NCBI RefSeq assembly: GCF_900176475.1
Contig: NZ_FWXX01000014.1
Coordinates: 1 to 58,578 of the forward strand
Source of the DNA: Tropicibacter naphthalenivorans
GTDB lineage: Bacteria > Pseudomonadota > Alphaproteobacteria > Rhodobacterales > Rhodobacteraceae
Direction: 5' to 3'
Length of the DNA stretch: 58,578 nt
Below the pieces are notes generated by a model. It saw only the letters and a list, made by a program, of their open reading frames with translations, was not told the DNA's origin and did no database searches. Shown here piece after piece: positions 16,800 through 26,361 of this stretch. A program made the position numbers and the translations under genes. The number at the start of each line of letters is the position of its first letter. Positions within the stretch are counted from its first letter, which is position 1.

Positions 16800-17008
16800 G
16801 GAAAATCCTCTTGCGTCGACCACCACGTCCTCTTTGTCCCAAGAGGGGTCTAACAAGCGAATCTTAAGGCGACCTTTCCCGCGACGTGGATCGCGTCCCG
16901 CCGCAATCGAAATTGCCGAAAAATCCCGCGATAATCCGTCATACAAAGGGCCAAGGCGCGCTATACACGCTTGACCAAACACCGTATCCGCATCATATCC
17001 GGGCCATC

Positions 17009-18811
17009 ATGACCCCATTGAATCGCATCCGCAACTTCTCCATCGTCGCCCATATCGACCACGGGAAATCCACCCTGGCCGACCGGCTGATCCAGTCCAC
17101 GAACACCGTCTCTGATCGCGATATGAAAGAGCAGCTGCTCGACGCGATGGATATCGAACGGGAACGCGGGATCACGATCAAGGCGAACACCGTCCGCATT
17201 GAATACAAGGCGAACGACGGTGAGGATTATGTCCTCAATTTGATCGACACGCCCGGACACGTGGACTTTGCCTACGAAGTGTCGCGGTCGATGCGCGCGG
17301 TCGAAGGGTCGCTGCTCGTGGTCGACGCCTCTCAAGGGGTCGAGGCGCAGACGCTGGCGAACGTTTACACCGCCATCGAGGCCGATCACGAGATCGTCCC
17401 GGTGTTGAACAAGGTTGACCTGCCCGCCGCAGAGCCCGAGCGCGTGGCAGAGCAGATCGAGGATGTGATTGGCATCGACGCCTCGGACGCCTGCCTGATT
17501 TCCGCCAAGACCGGCATCGGCATTCCCGATGTGCTCGAAGCGATCGTCAACCGTCTGCCCCCGCCCCACGGCGGTGACCCGGACGCGCCGCTCAAGGCGA
17601 TGCTGGTGGATTCGTGGTACGATCCCTACCTGGGCGTTGTGGTCCTGGTGCGGATCATGGACGGCACCCTGAAGAAGGGTGACCAAATCAAGATGATGCA
17701 GACCGGCGCCCGCTATGGCGTTGATCGCCTTGGTGTTTTCCGCCCCGCGATGGAAAACGTCCCGGCGCTTGGTCCGGGCGAGATCGGCTTCCTGACCGCC
17801 TCGATCAAGCAGGTCCGCGACACCAAGGTGGGCGACACGATCACCCACGAGAAAAAGGGCGCGACCGAGCCTTTGCCGGGCTTTAAGCCGTCGCAACCTG
17901 TGGTGTTCTGTGGCCTCTTCCCGGTCGATTCCGCCGAATTCGAAGACCTGCGCGACGCCATCGAAAAGCTGGCGCTGAACGACGCGTCCTTCTCTTATGA
18001 GATGGAAACATCGGCGGCGCTTGGCTTTGGTTTCCGCTGCGGCTTCCTTGGGCTGTTGCACCTCGAAGTGATCCGCGACCGGATCGAGCGCGAGTACAAC
18101 ATCGAGCTGATCACGACGGCGCCGTCGGTGATTTACCACATCTTCATGAAAGATGGCTCTAAGTTGGATCTGCACAACCCGGCCGACATGCCTGACCCGT
18201 CGACCATCGACCACATCGAAGAGCCGCGGATCAAGGCGACGATCCTTGTGCCCGACGACTACTTGGGCGATGTGCTGAAACTGTGTCAGGACCGCCGTGG
18301 CATCCAGCTGGATCTGACTTACGCGGGCTCGCGCGCCATGGTCGTCTATGATCTGCCGCTGAACGAGGTGGTGTTCGACTTTTACGACCGACTGAAGTCG
18401 GTGACCAAGGGCTACGCGTCCTTTGACTACCAGATGGAAGGCTACCGCGAGGACAGCCTTGTTAAGATGTCGATCCTTGTGAACGATGAGCCAGTCGACG
18501 CGCTGTCCACCATGGTTCACCGTGACCGGGCCGAGATGCGTGGGCGCGCCATGTGCGAAAAGCTCAAGGATCTGATCCCGCGTCACATGTTCAAAATCCC
18601 GATCCAAGCGGCCATCGGCGGCAAGGTGATCGCGCGCGAAACCCTGTCGGCGCTGCGCAAGGACGTGACCGCGAAATGCTATGGCGGCGACGCGACGCGT
18701 AAGAAAAAACTGCTGGAAAAGCAGAAGGCTGGTAAGAAAAAGATGCGCCAGTTCGGCAAGGTGGACATCCCGCAAGAGGCGTTCATCTCGGCGCTCAAGA
18801 TGGACAACTGA
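17009..18811 (+). CDS. lepA: Elongation factor 4 (LepA/EF4)
   Basis: A translational GTPase of 600 residues, the usual length. It has G1 [11 protein letters not shown]2 RGITI, G3 DTPGHVD and G4 NKVDLP. The EF-G-like domains and the LepA-specific C-terminal domain end in lysine-rich [19 protein letters not shown]. The protein binds stalled or misplaced ribosomes and promotes back-translocation or late assembly. The ATG at 17009 gives the canonical [19 protein letters not shown] start; the frame is open upstream to 16886. A strong terminator follows directly. Confidence 0.97.
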   Translation: MTPLNRIRNFSIVAHIDHGKSTLADRLIQSTNTVSDRDMKEQLLDAMDIERERGITIKANTVRIEYKANDGEDYVLNLIDTPGHVDFAYEVSRSMRAVEGSLLVVDASQGVEAQTLANVYTAIEADHEIVPVLNKVDLPAAEPERVAEQIEDVIGIDASDACLISAKTGIGIPDVLEAIVNRLPPPHGGDPDAPLKAMLVDSWYDPYLGVVVLVRIMDGTLKKGDQIKMMQTGARYGVDRLGVFRPAMENVPALGPGEIGFLTASIKQVRDTKVGDTITHEKKGATEPLPGFKPSQPVVFCGLFPVDSAEFEDLRDAIEKLALNDASFSYEMETSAALGFGFRCGFLGLLHLEVIRDRIEREYNIELITTAPSVIYHIFMKDGSKLDLHNPADMPDPSTIDHIEEPRIKATILVPDDYLGDVLKLCQDRRGIQLDLTYAGSRAMVVYDLPLNEVVFDFYDRLKSVTKGYASFDYQMEGYREDSLVKMSILVNDEPVDALSTMVHRDRAEMRGRAMCEKLKDLIPRHMFKIPIQAAIGGKVIARETLSALRKDVTAKCYGGDATRKKKLLEKQKAGKKKMRQFGKVDIPQEAFISALKMDN

Positions 18812-18816
18812 CCACG

Positions 18817-18849
18817 ACACCCCGGCCAAGCGCCGGGGTGTTTGCTTTT
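18817..18849 (+). terminator. Intrinsic terminator of lepA
   Basis: The stem ACACCCCGGC/GCCGGGGTGT with a short CAAGC loop is followed by TTTGCTTTT. It begins six bases after the lepA stop codon. It is not T-rich on the minus strand, so it should act mainly on lepA; the convergent protease gene ends at 18853. Confidence 0.8.
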
Positions 18850-18852
18850 GGG

Positions 18853-21360
18853 CTACAGGACGAAATCGTCGGCGGTCAGGGTCAACAGACCATTGGCGAA
18901 AATCTCGAACTCGCCATAGCCGTCCCCGTCGCCATCGACGCGGATCACGGTATTCGCCCCGGCGTTAAAGTAACGCAGCTCTCCTGCGGTGCCGGAAAAC
19001 CGGGCCGTCCCGATGAAATTCAAGGTGCCAGGCAGCGCGGACAGGTCGATCAGGTCCAAACCGACTTCGAAATCGCGGATGATATCTCGGGTACCGCCAC
19101 CACGGGCCGAGTCGCTTAGCGCATTGAAGACAAAGACATCTGCGGCGCTATCGCCGGGGAACCCGCCTTGGAAATCGCCGCCGATCAAGACGTCGCGGCC
19201 CGCCCCGCCCTCTAGCGTGTCAGAGCCCGCCCCGCCGCGCAGATGGTCGTTGTACGCACCGCCAAACAGCTGATCCTCGCCCAAATCGCCTAGCAAAACG
19301 TCGATCCCGTCCTCTCCGGTCATCGTGTCGTTGCCTGCGCCGCCCAGCAGCTTGTCGTTGCCCGCGCCGCCCTCAAGGCTGTCATTCCCGCCCAGGCCGA
19401 AGAGCCAATCCGACCCTGCGCCGCCAAACAGTACGCTATCGCCGCCAAGCCCGGTAAAGCGGTCGTTGTAATCACCGCCTCTGAGGTCTTCGATGCCGAT
19501 CAGGGTGTCAATGCCCGCCGCGCCGGTGTTTTGCGCGCCCGTCAGGTTCAGGTTGATCGTGATCCCCCCGCCAAAGCCGGTGTAAATCGCGCAATCCCAA
19601 CCAGTGCCCCCCTCAAGGCGATCGTCGCCGAACCCGCCTTCAAGCGTGTCGTCCCCGTCGCCGCCAAGCAGCGTGTCCGCAGACGCGCCCCCCGACAGGC
19701 TGTCGTTGCCGCCAAGCCCGGTCAGGCTGTCGGCACCCGCACCGCCGCGCAGGTGATTGGCAGCATCATTTCCTCGTAAAAAGTCCGAGAACCCAGAGCC
19801 GACAACGTTTTCGAAATTGGCGATCTGGTCGTTCTGGGCATGGCCGCCCGACGCACTGTTGCCGCCAAGATCGACCCGGACAAAGGCATCAGACACGCTG
19901 TAATCCAACGTGTCGCCCGTCCCGTCGCCCCCGTCGAGCGTATCCGCCCCCGCGCCGCCACCGATCCAGTCATCGCCCGCGCCGCCCATAACACTGTCGG
20001 CGCCGTCGCCTGACATAATGTGATTGTTTGAGTCATTGCCCACCACCGTGTCGTCGCCCGACCCGCTTTGCGCGTTTTCGATCACCACGCCGTTTGCAAT
20101 GCTGTAGCCACCCGCGATGCCATCCGCTGCGGACAAGAACCCTCCACCGCCCACATCGCCCGACAAACTCGCGGCACGCAGGTCAATCATCACGTTTCGC
20201 GCACCGGAATAGCGCATCATGTCGGTCCCGCCGGTGTCCCAAACGGCGCTCCAATAGGTGCCAGAGACATTTGCATCCGGCAAATCATACACATCGTCGC
20301 CCGCCGCCGTGGTGGTATTTGCCCCGTATTTCTCTTGCAAAACCCCGATGTCCAAGGCCATTGGCCCCGCCTCAAAGCCCCAGTCTTGCCCCGGATCACC
20401 GGCTGTCCCGGTGGTGCCCACACTAAAGCCCGTGTTGTAGCTCATGGTGGTGAACACGCCTTGGTTCAGATCATTGGTGCCATAGCTGTTGAAGGCGTCG
20501 GTGACGCCATCCATGACGGTTGATCCGCCGCCGCTGTCATGTGGATGCGCCAGCCCCATCCCATGCAGCAACTCATGCGTGACGGTCACAAAATCGTATC
20601 CGCCCATCTCTAACGATCCACCTGCCGTGCGATCCCAGGCGCTGCCGTTAAAGGCCCCCAGCCCCGAATAGGACATGCCCGGCGGATAGAAATAGCCAAG
20701 GGCAGACATTTCATTGGTATCCAGCACCAGCACAAATTCCGCGCCCACATCCGTGCTTTGGACGTTGAAGGACACATTGGCCACTTGCTCGATCAGGTCA
20801 AAGGCCGCCGAGACTTGTGCAATCTCGTAGGCGTTCCAGCCCTCGGACACGATGCCATCCGCGCCGACATATCCCGGTGGGGCAAAGTATACGTCGATGG
20901 ACGAACTCGCCAGCTTGGCCCCCCAAGTGATCGCAGCGACCGGGTCGGCCGGGTCGAACGGGGCCACCTCGACCTGATAGCTACCCGTCAGGGAGTCGCC
21001 CCATGCTCCGGCAGAGACATATACGCGTTCGTAGCTCGTCGCGGTGTAAACCAGCGCCGAGTCGTACCCCGCAGCGTCGTCATTTTCATCAAGCAACTGA
21101 CCCGAGGCACTGTAGAGCCGCAGATACGGGTCCGCCAAGGACTGACCCGTCAAAGAGATCTGTACGGTCTGCCCCGCAACCAAATCCAAGGCAAACCAAT
21201 CACGGTCGCCTCTTGTTTCCAAGTTCCCCGTGACGGTGCCGCCAACGACAACGCTGCCCACGGTCAGCGCGCTGTTTGCGAAATCGTCTCCGGCAAGTTC
21301 GACCTGCGTGCCAGAAATGTTCTGGGTCAGGGCCGCGAAACTGCTACCAAGTTCGGCCAT
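18853..21360 (-). CDS. Secreted RTX metalloprotease (serralysin-like)
   Basis: An 835-residue protein. Residues 30-135 form a PPC-type (bacterial pre-peptidase C-terminal) beta domain. Residues 140-345 are an M10-like metalloprotease with HELLHGMGLAH at 262-272 (three zinc His and catalytic Glu) and Met-turn MSYN at 306. From about 440 on there are many GGxGxDxLxGG nonapeptide repeats that bind calcium. There is no Sec signal, so export by a type I system is expected, but no T1SS genes are adjacent. Repeat blocks are interspersed with longer beta segments. The start at 21360 is the first ATG. Confidence 0.9.
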   Translation of the reverse strand: MAELGSSFAALTQNISGTQVELAGDDFANSALTVGSVVVGGTVTGNLETRGDRDWFALDLVAGQTVQISLTGQSLADPYLRLYSASGQLLDENDDAAGYDSALVYTATSYERVYVSAGAWGDSLTGSYQVEVAPFDPADPVAAITWGAKLASSSIDVYFAPPGYVGADGIVSEGWNAYEIAQVSAAFDLIEQVANVSFNVQSTDVGAEFVLVLDTNEMSALGYFYPPGMSYSGLGAFNGSAWDRTAGGSLEMGGYDFVTVTHELLHGMGLAHPHDSGGGSTVMDGVTDAFNSYGTNDLNQGVFTTMSYNTGFSVGTTGTAGDPGQDWGFEAGPMALDIGVLQEKYGANTTTAAGDDVYDLPDANVSGTYWSAVWDTGGTDMMRYSGARNVMIDLRAASLSGDVGGGGFLSAADGIAGGYSIANGVVIENAQSGSGDDTVVGNDSNNHIMSGDGADSVMGGAGDDWIGGGAGADTLDGGDGTGDTLDYSVSDAFVRVDLGGNSASGGHAQNDQIANFENVVGSGFSDFLRGNDAANHLRGGAGADSLTGLGGNDSLSGGASADTLLGGDGDDTLEGGFGDDRLEGGTGWDCAIYTGFGGGITINLNLTGAQNTGAAGIDTLIGIEDLRGGDYNDRFTGLGGDSVLFGGAGSDWLFGLGGNDSLEGGAGNDKLLGGAGNDTMTGEDGIDVLLGDLGEDQLFGGAYNDHLRGGAGSDTLEGGAGRDVLIGGDFQGGFPGDSAADVFVFNALSDSARGGGTRDIIRDFEVGLDLIDLSALPGTLNFIGTARFSGTAGELRYFNAGANTVIRVDGDGDGYGEFEIFANGLLTLTADDFVL

Positions 21361-21511
21361 ATCTCACCTAGGGTGGTCTGAGTAAACCAACCGCGTCTGT
21401 GCGAAACCCACCCTTTCGACACTTTGCGGATGCCCGCCAATATGTGAGGGGATGCCAAACCCAACAAGTTTGGAATGTTTAGAATTGTATAGGGAAGTCA
21501 GTATATTGCCG

Positions 21512-22765
21512 CTATTCGGCCAATATCTGCGGGCGTTCTGTCACCATAGAAAAACGCGCCAGACGGGCCGCGCCAAAGGCCGCATCGCCTTGGTGGGCGC
21601 TGTGATGGTCAAAGGGCAAGTACTTGTGCCGTAACGCATTCCAGCCCTTGATCTTCAGGCCACCGCCAACCGCGAAAAGGCGGCGCAAAGGGGGAGCGCC
21701 CAAGCTGCGCAGCGCTTGGAAACCGGCCGCCTCGACCTGCACCAGCGCTTCGAGCATTCCTTGCAGAAAAATTGAATCACAGTCGGGACGTGGGGTGAAA
21801 CAGGGCATCAGATAGGGGTCCGCCGTGGGAAACCGCTCGCCCGAGGTGAGCAGCGGCGTGTAGCGCAGGCCGGTCGGTGCCTCTGGGTCGATCTGGGCCC
21901 CCAAATCGGCCAAGCGCGCATCGTCAAAGAACTGCCGCAGCACCGCGCCCCCGGCATTTGACGCCCCGCCCACCAGCCAGTGCCCCAGCAAAAGATGCGA
22001 ATATATGCCATGTTGGGCCGAGGTGATCGGCGTGTCCGACAGCATCTTGATGGTCAGGGTCGACCCCAGCGAGGTCACCGCATCACCGACCCGTTCCAAA
22101 CCGGCAGCCAAAGCCGAAGCACAGCCATCGGTTGTCCCCGCGCAAATCAGTGGAGCACTGTGAAAGCCAAAACTCTTGGCCAAGCGGCTGCGCATGTCCG
22201 CCACCGGCTGCCCCGGTGGCACCAGCTCTGGCATCCGCAGGGGGTCCAGAGGCGCGGTTGTGCGCGGCCAGTGCCCGGTTTGCGGATCTACCCCGCATTT
22301 CAGGGCGTTGTTCATGTCCGCTGGCAGCCGCGCGCCTGCAAGCCGCCCGGCGATATAGTCCGTCTCGAACACGACATACGCCCCGGTACGCTGTAGGGCG
22401 ATGGCCCGCGCGAGGGTAGAACAGGGTCCAAGGGCCGGGCCCGGTGCAGATTCCAGTAGCGCCAGAATCGCGACGTCAGCTTTGGCATTGTACAGGCTAA
22501 TTTCACCGCAGGGTTGTCCCGTCGCGCTGACCGGCACCAAGGAACCAGAGGTGCCGGCAATGGCCAGCGCCTCGGGGGCAAGGTCGCGCTGTGCGCCCAG
22601 ATCGGACAGACAGGTCCGGACCGTCGCAAAAAGCGCCAAAGGGTCGCGGCGCGCGTCGCCGGTGATTGCACAGTCCGCCCGGGCCAGCTCGGTCTGGCCG
22701 CGCACGGCCACCGCCCGCACGCCGGACGTGCCCAAGTCTATACCGATGGTACAGACTTCAGACAT
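21512..22765 (-). CDS. FGGY-family carbohydrate kinase, D-ribulokinase-like
   Basis: A protein of about 417 residues with the N-terminal phosphate-binding GIDLGTSGVRAVAV, central CAGTTDGCASALAAG, and C-terminal AVGGGLK nucleotide-binding motif. It is clearly shorter than the usual 480-550-residue FGGY kinases. The short form resembles the D-ribulokinase group described in cyanobacteria and plants, though that assignment is from memory and by eye. The start at 22765 overlaps the cbbY stop by eight bases, so it is the last gene of the Calvin operon. A role in rephosphorylating ribulose or xylulose lost through dephosphorylation is plausible. The longer open frame to 22822 lacks homology. Confidence 0.75.
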   Translation of the reverse strand: MSEVCTIGIDLGTSGVRAVAVRGQTELARADCAITGDARRDPLALFATVRTCLSDLGAQRDLAPEALAIAGTSGSLVPVSATGQPCGEISLYNAKADVAILALLESAPGPALGPCSTLARAIALQRTGAYVVFETDYIAGRLAGARLPADMNNALKCGVDPQTGHWPRTTAPLDPLRMPELVPPGQPVADMRSRLAKSFGFHSAPLICAGTTDGCASALAAGLERVGDAVTSLGSTLTIKMLSDTPITSAQHGIYSHLLLGHWLVGGASNAGGAVLRQFFDDARLADLGAQIDPEAPTGLRYTPLLTSGERFPTADPYLMPCFTPRPDCDSIFLQGMLEALVQVEAAGFQALRSLGAPPLRRLFAVGGGLKIKGWNALRHKYLPFDHHSAHQGDAAFGAARLARFSMVTERPQILAE

Positions 22766-23435
22766 GCACCAGATCCGCGACGAAACCGCCAAGATCGGGC
22801 CGAATTTCATCCGCAAGATCAAAGTCTTCGTGCGCGGTATACAGCGAAGGCGTCACAATCGTCCGCAGGCCCGCCGCCTTGGCCGCGCGCAAGCCGTTGC
22901 GGCTGTCTTCGAAGGCGAGGCAATCCTTGACCGGCAAAGCCAGCCGCCGCAGAGCCAGCTCAAACACATCCGGCGCCGGCTTTTTCGCGGCAACCTCGTC
23001 GCCGGCTGCGATCACATCGAATATTTCTGCCGCATCACGGCCCCAACAGGCCAAAGCCAGTGCTTGGACATTGGGCAGGCTGGTGGTCGTGGCGATGGCC
23101 AAACGCAGCCCTTCCTTGCGGCCCCAAGCAATCAACTCGGCCACGCCGGGGCGCAAATGCAGCCCGCCTTGGGCGATCAACTGCATATACCGCTCGGTCT
23201 TGCGCAGATGCAGCGCCGCGATCTGTGCATCGTCCGGGCCACGCCCGATCCCATCCCGAAAAGCGCGCATCCGCTCCTTTCCGCCGGTGACGCGCAGCAG
23301 CCGCGTGTAATCCTGAACCGTCCAATGCCAGTCTAGCCCCGCATCCCTAAAGGTGTCGTTAAACGCGCGCCGATGCGCCTCTTCGGTTTCGGCCAAGGTC
23401 CCGTCGACGTCAAAGATCAGCGCGCGCAGGGTCAT
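22758..23435 (-). CDS. cbbY: CbbY: sugar-bisphosphate phosphatase of the RuBisCO operon
   Basis: A HAD enzyme of 225 residues. Motif I is FDVDGTL with an N-terminal cap; motif III/IV are KKPAPDVF and FEDSRNGL. It matches CbbY from red-type RuBisCO operons, which removes a phosphate from xylulose-1,5-bisphosphate, a misfire product that inhibits RuBisCO, and yields xylulose-5-phosphate. It overlaps cbbZ by four bases (ATGA) and the FGGY kinase by eight, so the three are translationally coupled. Confidence 0.9.
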   Translation of the reverse strand: MTLRALIFDVDGTLAETEEAHRRAFNDTFRDAGLDWHWTVQDYTRLLRVTGGKERMRAFRDGIGRGPDDAQIAALHLRKTERYMQLIAQGGLHLRPGVAELIAWGRKEGLRLAIATTTSLPNVQALALACWGRDAAEIFDVIAAGDEVAAKKPAPDVFELALRRLALPVKDCLAFEDSRNGLRAAKAAGLRTIVTPSLYTAHEDFDLADEIRPDLGGFVADLVHV

Positions 23436-24088
23436 GCGGTGTCCGCCATCATCTGCGCCACCAGATCGGGCAGTTCGGCAAAGCTGTCGAAGGTGGCGCT
23501 ATGCGGCAGCTCCGCCACCGGCGATTTCCGATACCCTTGGGTGAACAGCAAAAACGGCACATGCGCGCGCCGGGCGGTTTCGGCATCGACTTCGCTGTCG
23601 CCCACGTAGATCTCTGGCCCCTCTCCCAGCTCGGCAAAGGCGGCGTTGAGCGGGTCGGGATCAGGCTTGCGCGTGGGCAGGCTATCGCCGCCGACGACCG
23701 CTTGGAAATGGATCAAGCCCATCTCGTCCAGAATGGCCCGCGTCGGCGCGCTGGGTTTGTTCGTGCACAACCCCAGTTGGTGCCCCTGCCCCTGCAACAC
23801 ATTCAACGTCTCGCGGACACCGGGATACAGCCGCGTCAGCTGGCCATTGACCGCATCGTAGTGCTCCATCACACGCTTGGTGTGGCGCGCGTGGTGCTCA
23901 ATCCGAAGGGGCGTTGCGTTGATCACAAGCCGGACAAGATGCGGTAACCCATTGCCAATAAAAGAAGTTATCGTCGGCAAATCCAGCGTCGCCACCCCCT
24001 CTTCTTCAAGGAAGCGCGTCACCGCAAGATGGATGTCCGGCGCGCTGTCGATCAGCGTCCCATCGAGGTCAAAAACGATCCGTGCCAT
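23432..24088 (-). CDS. cbbZ: 2-Phosphoglycolate phosphatase
   Basis: A HAD phosphatase of about 218 residues. It begins MARIVFDLDGTLIDSAPD, with the TNKP motif II region, Lys-Pro-Asp-Pro, and GDSEVDAETA. It hydrolyses 2-phosphoglycolate from the oxygenase reaction of RuBisCO to glycolate. The chosen ATG at 24088 overlaps the stop codon of the thioredoxin-like gene by one base (TGATG); an upstream in-frame ATG at 24115 would add nine unconserved residues. The operon position supports cbbZ/gph. Confidence 0.93.
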   Translation of the reverse strand: MARIVFDLDGTLIDSAPDIHLAVTRFLEEEGVATLDLPTITSFIGNGLPHLVRLVINATPLRIEHHARHTKRVMEHYDAVNGQLTRLYPGVRETLNVLQGQGHQLGLCTNKPSAPTRAILDEMGLIHFQAVVGGDSLPTRKPDPDPLNAAFAELGEGPEIYVGDSEVDAETARRAHVPFLLFTQGYRKSPVAELPHSATFDSFAELPDLVAQMMADTA

Positions 24089-24642
24089 CACGCTGCCTTC
24101 CATTTGATTGAACATCCCATCGAAGGGATTTGATCGCGCGGCCCCTGGCCGGTTTCGGCCACGTGCTTCATGGCTTCGAACAGGTCGCGGCGCACGCTCG
24201 GGTCGGCGGCTTGACGCCCAGAGGCATCCAGCCGCCCGCGATACTGCAAGCCGCCCTGCGCATCAAAGCCAAAGAAATCCGGCGTGCAGGCGGCGTCATA
24301 GGCGCGCGCGACCTCTTGGGTTTTGTCATGCAGATAGGCAAAGGGAAACCCACGGTCTGCCGCCATTTCCTGCATGTTTTCAAAGCTATCCGCCGGATAA
24401 CTCTCCGCGTCGTTCGAACAGATTGCCACCACACCGATCCCAAGCTTTTGCAGGTCTTCGGCGTCGCGCTGGATGCGGTCCATCACCGCCAGCACATACG
24501 GGCAATGGTTGCAGATGAACATGACAAGTGTGCCCTTTGGTCCGGCGACATCGGCAAAGGTCAGGGTCCGACCATCGGTCGCGGGCAAGGCAAACTCCGG
24601 GGCTTTCCAGCCAAAATCGCAAACAGGGGGGGATACGGCCAT
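24088..24642 (-). CDS. Thioredoxin-fold (AhpC/TSA-like) protein of the cbb operon
   Basis: A 184-residue protein with a redoxin fold: PEFALPATDGRTLTFADVAG, then VMFICNHCPYVLAV with a CxxC motif (Cys-Asn-His-Cys), and the C-terminal IPSMGCSIKWK. This family of thioredoxin-like proteins carries the signature CNHCPYV and is common in bacteria, but its reaction is not established. Here it is embedded between rpe (12 bases) and cbbZ (1-base overlap). Redox control or protection of the carbon-fixation enzymes is a guess from context only. Confidence 0.8.
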   Translation of the reverse strand: MAVSPPVCDFGWKAPEFALPATDGRTLTFADVAGPKGTLVMFICNHCPYVLAVMDRIQRDAEDLQKLGIGVVAICSNDAESYPADSFENMQEMAADRGFPFAYLHDKTQEVARAYDAACTPDFFGFDAQGGLQYRGRLDASGRQAADPSVRRDLFEAMKHVAETGQGPRDQIPSMGCSIKWKAA

Positions 24643-24654
24643 GGGGGTTCTCCT

Positions 24655-25350
24655 TTAGGCGGCGTTTCGGGCGCCCTCCGCCGCGGCGCGGATGGCCTGA
24701 ATATTGTCACCGTAGACGCCGGGATTGTCGACCGATCCACCCCGAAAGACCGCCGAGCCTGCCACCAGCACGTCAGCGCCCGCCGCCGCCAACAAAGGCG
24801 CAGTGGTTGGATCGACACCGCCGTCGATTTCGATGTGCACCGGGCGGTCGCCGATCATGGTCCGCAAGGCGCGCACCTTTCCGGTCATATCGATGAATTT
24901 CTGCCCGCCGAAACCGGGGTTTACGGTCATCACACAGACCACGTCGGTCAGGTCCAGCAAATGCGCCACGGCCTCGGATGGCGTGCCGGGATTCAGCGCA
25001 ACACCGGCCTTCATTCCCGCCGCGCGGATCGCTTGAAGGGTGCGATGGATATGCGGCCCCGCCTCTATATGCGCGGTCAGAACGTCGGCACCGGCATCGG
25101 CATAAGCATCGATGTAGGCATCCACCGCAGAGATCATCAAATGCACGTCCATGACGGTTTTGACGTGCGGGCGAAAGGCTTTGACCGCCGGCGGCCCAAA
25201 GGTCAGGTTCGGCACGAAGTGCCCATCCATGACGTCCACATGCACCCAGTCGGCGCCCTGCGCCTCGATCGCCCGGATTTCCTGACCAAAATTGGCAAAA
25301 TCCGCCGAAAGGATCGACGGCGCGATCTTGATAGCCCGATCAAAGCTCAT
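24655..25350 (-). CDS. rpe: Ribulose-phosphate 3-epimerase
   Basis: A 231-residue TIM-barrel epimerase. It has [11 protein letters not shown] at the N terminus, [12 protein letters not shown] with catalytic Asp and His, [18 protein letters not shown], and [11 protein letters not shown]. It interconverts xylulose-5-phosphate and ribulose-5-phosphate, feeding phosphoribulokinase. Its ATG overlaps the cbbX stop (ATGA). It is often called cbbE when in such an operon. Confidence 0.96.
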   Translation of the reverse strand: MSFDRAIKIAPSILSADFANFGQEIRAIEAQGADWVHVDVMDGHFVPNLTFGPPAVKAFRPHVKTVMDVHLMISAVDAYIDAYADAGADVLTAHIEAGPHIHRTLQAIRAAGMKAGVALNPGTPSEAVAHLLDLTDVVCVMTVNPGFGGQKFIDMTGKVRALRTMIGDRPVHIEIDGGVDPTTAPLLAAAGADVLVAGSAVFRGGSVDNPGVYGDNIQAIRAAAEGARNAA

Positions 25351-26282
25351 TCTGCCGCCTCCTGCATAGGGGCTTTGTCCACGTCGAGCCCGCCCGAGAA
25401 CACGCGGCTGGCGCGGATGTCATCCTCGGTGATGGTCGACAAAGCGGTGGAATCCAAAGGCCCATTGGCCTCGGTAAACAAACGGTTCGCCTGCCGCAAA
25501 CGCGCGCGGTCCAAGGCGTTGCGGATCGAACGTGCATTGGCGAAATGCGGCTGCGCCCGGCGCTTGGCGATATACTCCTGCATCGCCGCCTCCGCGCCGT
25601 CATCCAAAGCATAATTCTGCCCATCCAGCATGGTCTGCGAAATCCGCAACAGCTCGCCATCGGTGTAATCGGGGAAATCGATGTGATGGGCAATCCGGCT
25701 GCGGAAACCGGGGTTCGCGGAAAAGAATTTGTCCATCCGGTCGGCATAGCCCGCCATGATGACCACCAGATCATCGCGGTTATTCTCCATGACCTGAAGC
25801 AGGATCTCGATCGCCTCCTGCCCGTAATCGCGTTCATTATCAGGCTTATAAAGGTAATAGGCCTCATCAATGAACAAGACCCCGCCCATGGCCTTCTTCA
25901 ACACTTCCTTGGTCTTGGGTGCCGTATGGCCGATATACTGCCCCACCAGATCGTCGCGCGTCACGGACACCAGATGGCCCTTGCGCACATACCCCAGCCG
26001 ATGCAACAGCCCCGCCATCATCCGCGCCACGGTCGTCTTGCCGGTCCCGGGATTGCCCGTGAACGACATGTGCAAGGTCGGCGTCTCCTGGCTCAAGCCC
26101 ATCTCGCGCCGCGCCTTATCCACCAACAACAGCGCGGCCGTCTCGCGGATGCGCAGCTTCACGGGGCTCAAACCGATCAACTCGCGGTCCAGATCCTCCA
26201 GAACCTCCCGCACACCCGAGGCTTCATACTCTTCCGCCAGATTGACAGTGGTCGGACGCTCTACAACCGCTTCTTCGCTCAT
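25347..26282 (-). CDS. cbbX: CbbX, red-type RuBisCO activase
   Basis: A 311-residue AAA+ ATPase with Walker [17 protein letters not shown] at about residues 77-92 and Walker [12 protein letters not shown]. The sensor region and an Arg-rich C-terminal part follow. CbbX forms hexameric rings that pull the CbbL C terminus and release inhibitory sugar phosphates from red-type RuBisCO. It lies 79 bases after cbbS, separated by a strong hairpin repeat, and overlaps rpe by four bases. Confidence 0.97.
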   Translation of the reverse strand: MSEEAVVERPTTVNLAEEYEASGVREVLEDLDRELIGLSPVKLRIRETAALLLVDKARREMGLSQETPTLHMSFTGNPGTGKTTVARMMAGLLHRLGYVRKGHLVSVTRDDLVGQYIGHTAPKTKEVLKKAMGGVLFIDEAYYLYKPDNERDYGQEAIEILLQVMENNRDDLVVIMAGYADRMDKFFSANPGFRSRIAHHIDFPDYTDGELLRISQTMLDGQNYALDDGAEAAMQEYIAKRRAQPHFANARSIRNALDRARLRQANRLFTEANGPLDSTALSTITEDDIRASRVFSGGLDVDKAPMQEAAE

Positions 26283-26302
26283 GGGGACGCTCCTTGGCTT
26301 CT

Positions 26303-26346
26303 TCTCTTTTCAAATATCCCGGGGGTCCGGGGGCAGCGCCCCCGGA
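26303..26346 (-). repeat. Intergenic GC hairpin repeat between cbbS and cbbX
   Basis: The segment contains a perfect TCCGGGGGC-AGC-GCCCCCGGA inverted repeat at 26326-26346 (plus-strand reading), followed on the minus strand by a CCCGGGATATTTGAAAAG tail. I recognise this hairpin-plus-tail as a very common intergenic repeat in Rhodobacterales genomes. Read on the minus strand it lies just after cbbS, where it can slow transcription or stabilise the upstream RNA end. Confidence 0.7.
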
Positions 26347-26361
26347 AGCTTGACCAAACGC

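Noticed and set aside
16961-18829. Minus-strand open frame of 622 residues opposite lepA
   Set aside because: It is a shadow of lepA, rich in His, Arg, Gln and Val as expected for such antisense frames.
18997-20060. Repetitive DNA in the protease gene considered as a CRISPR or tandem-repeat array
   Set aside because: The repeats are the coding sequence of GGxGxDxLxGG calcium-binding motifs, with variable spacing and no conserved repeat-spacer structure.
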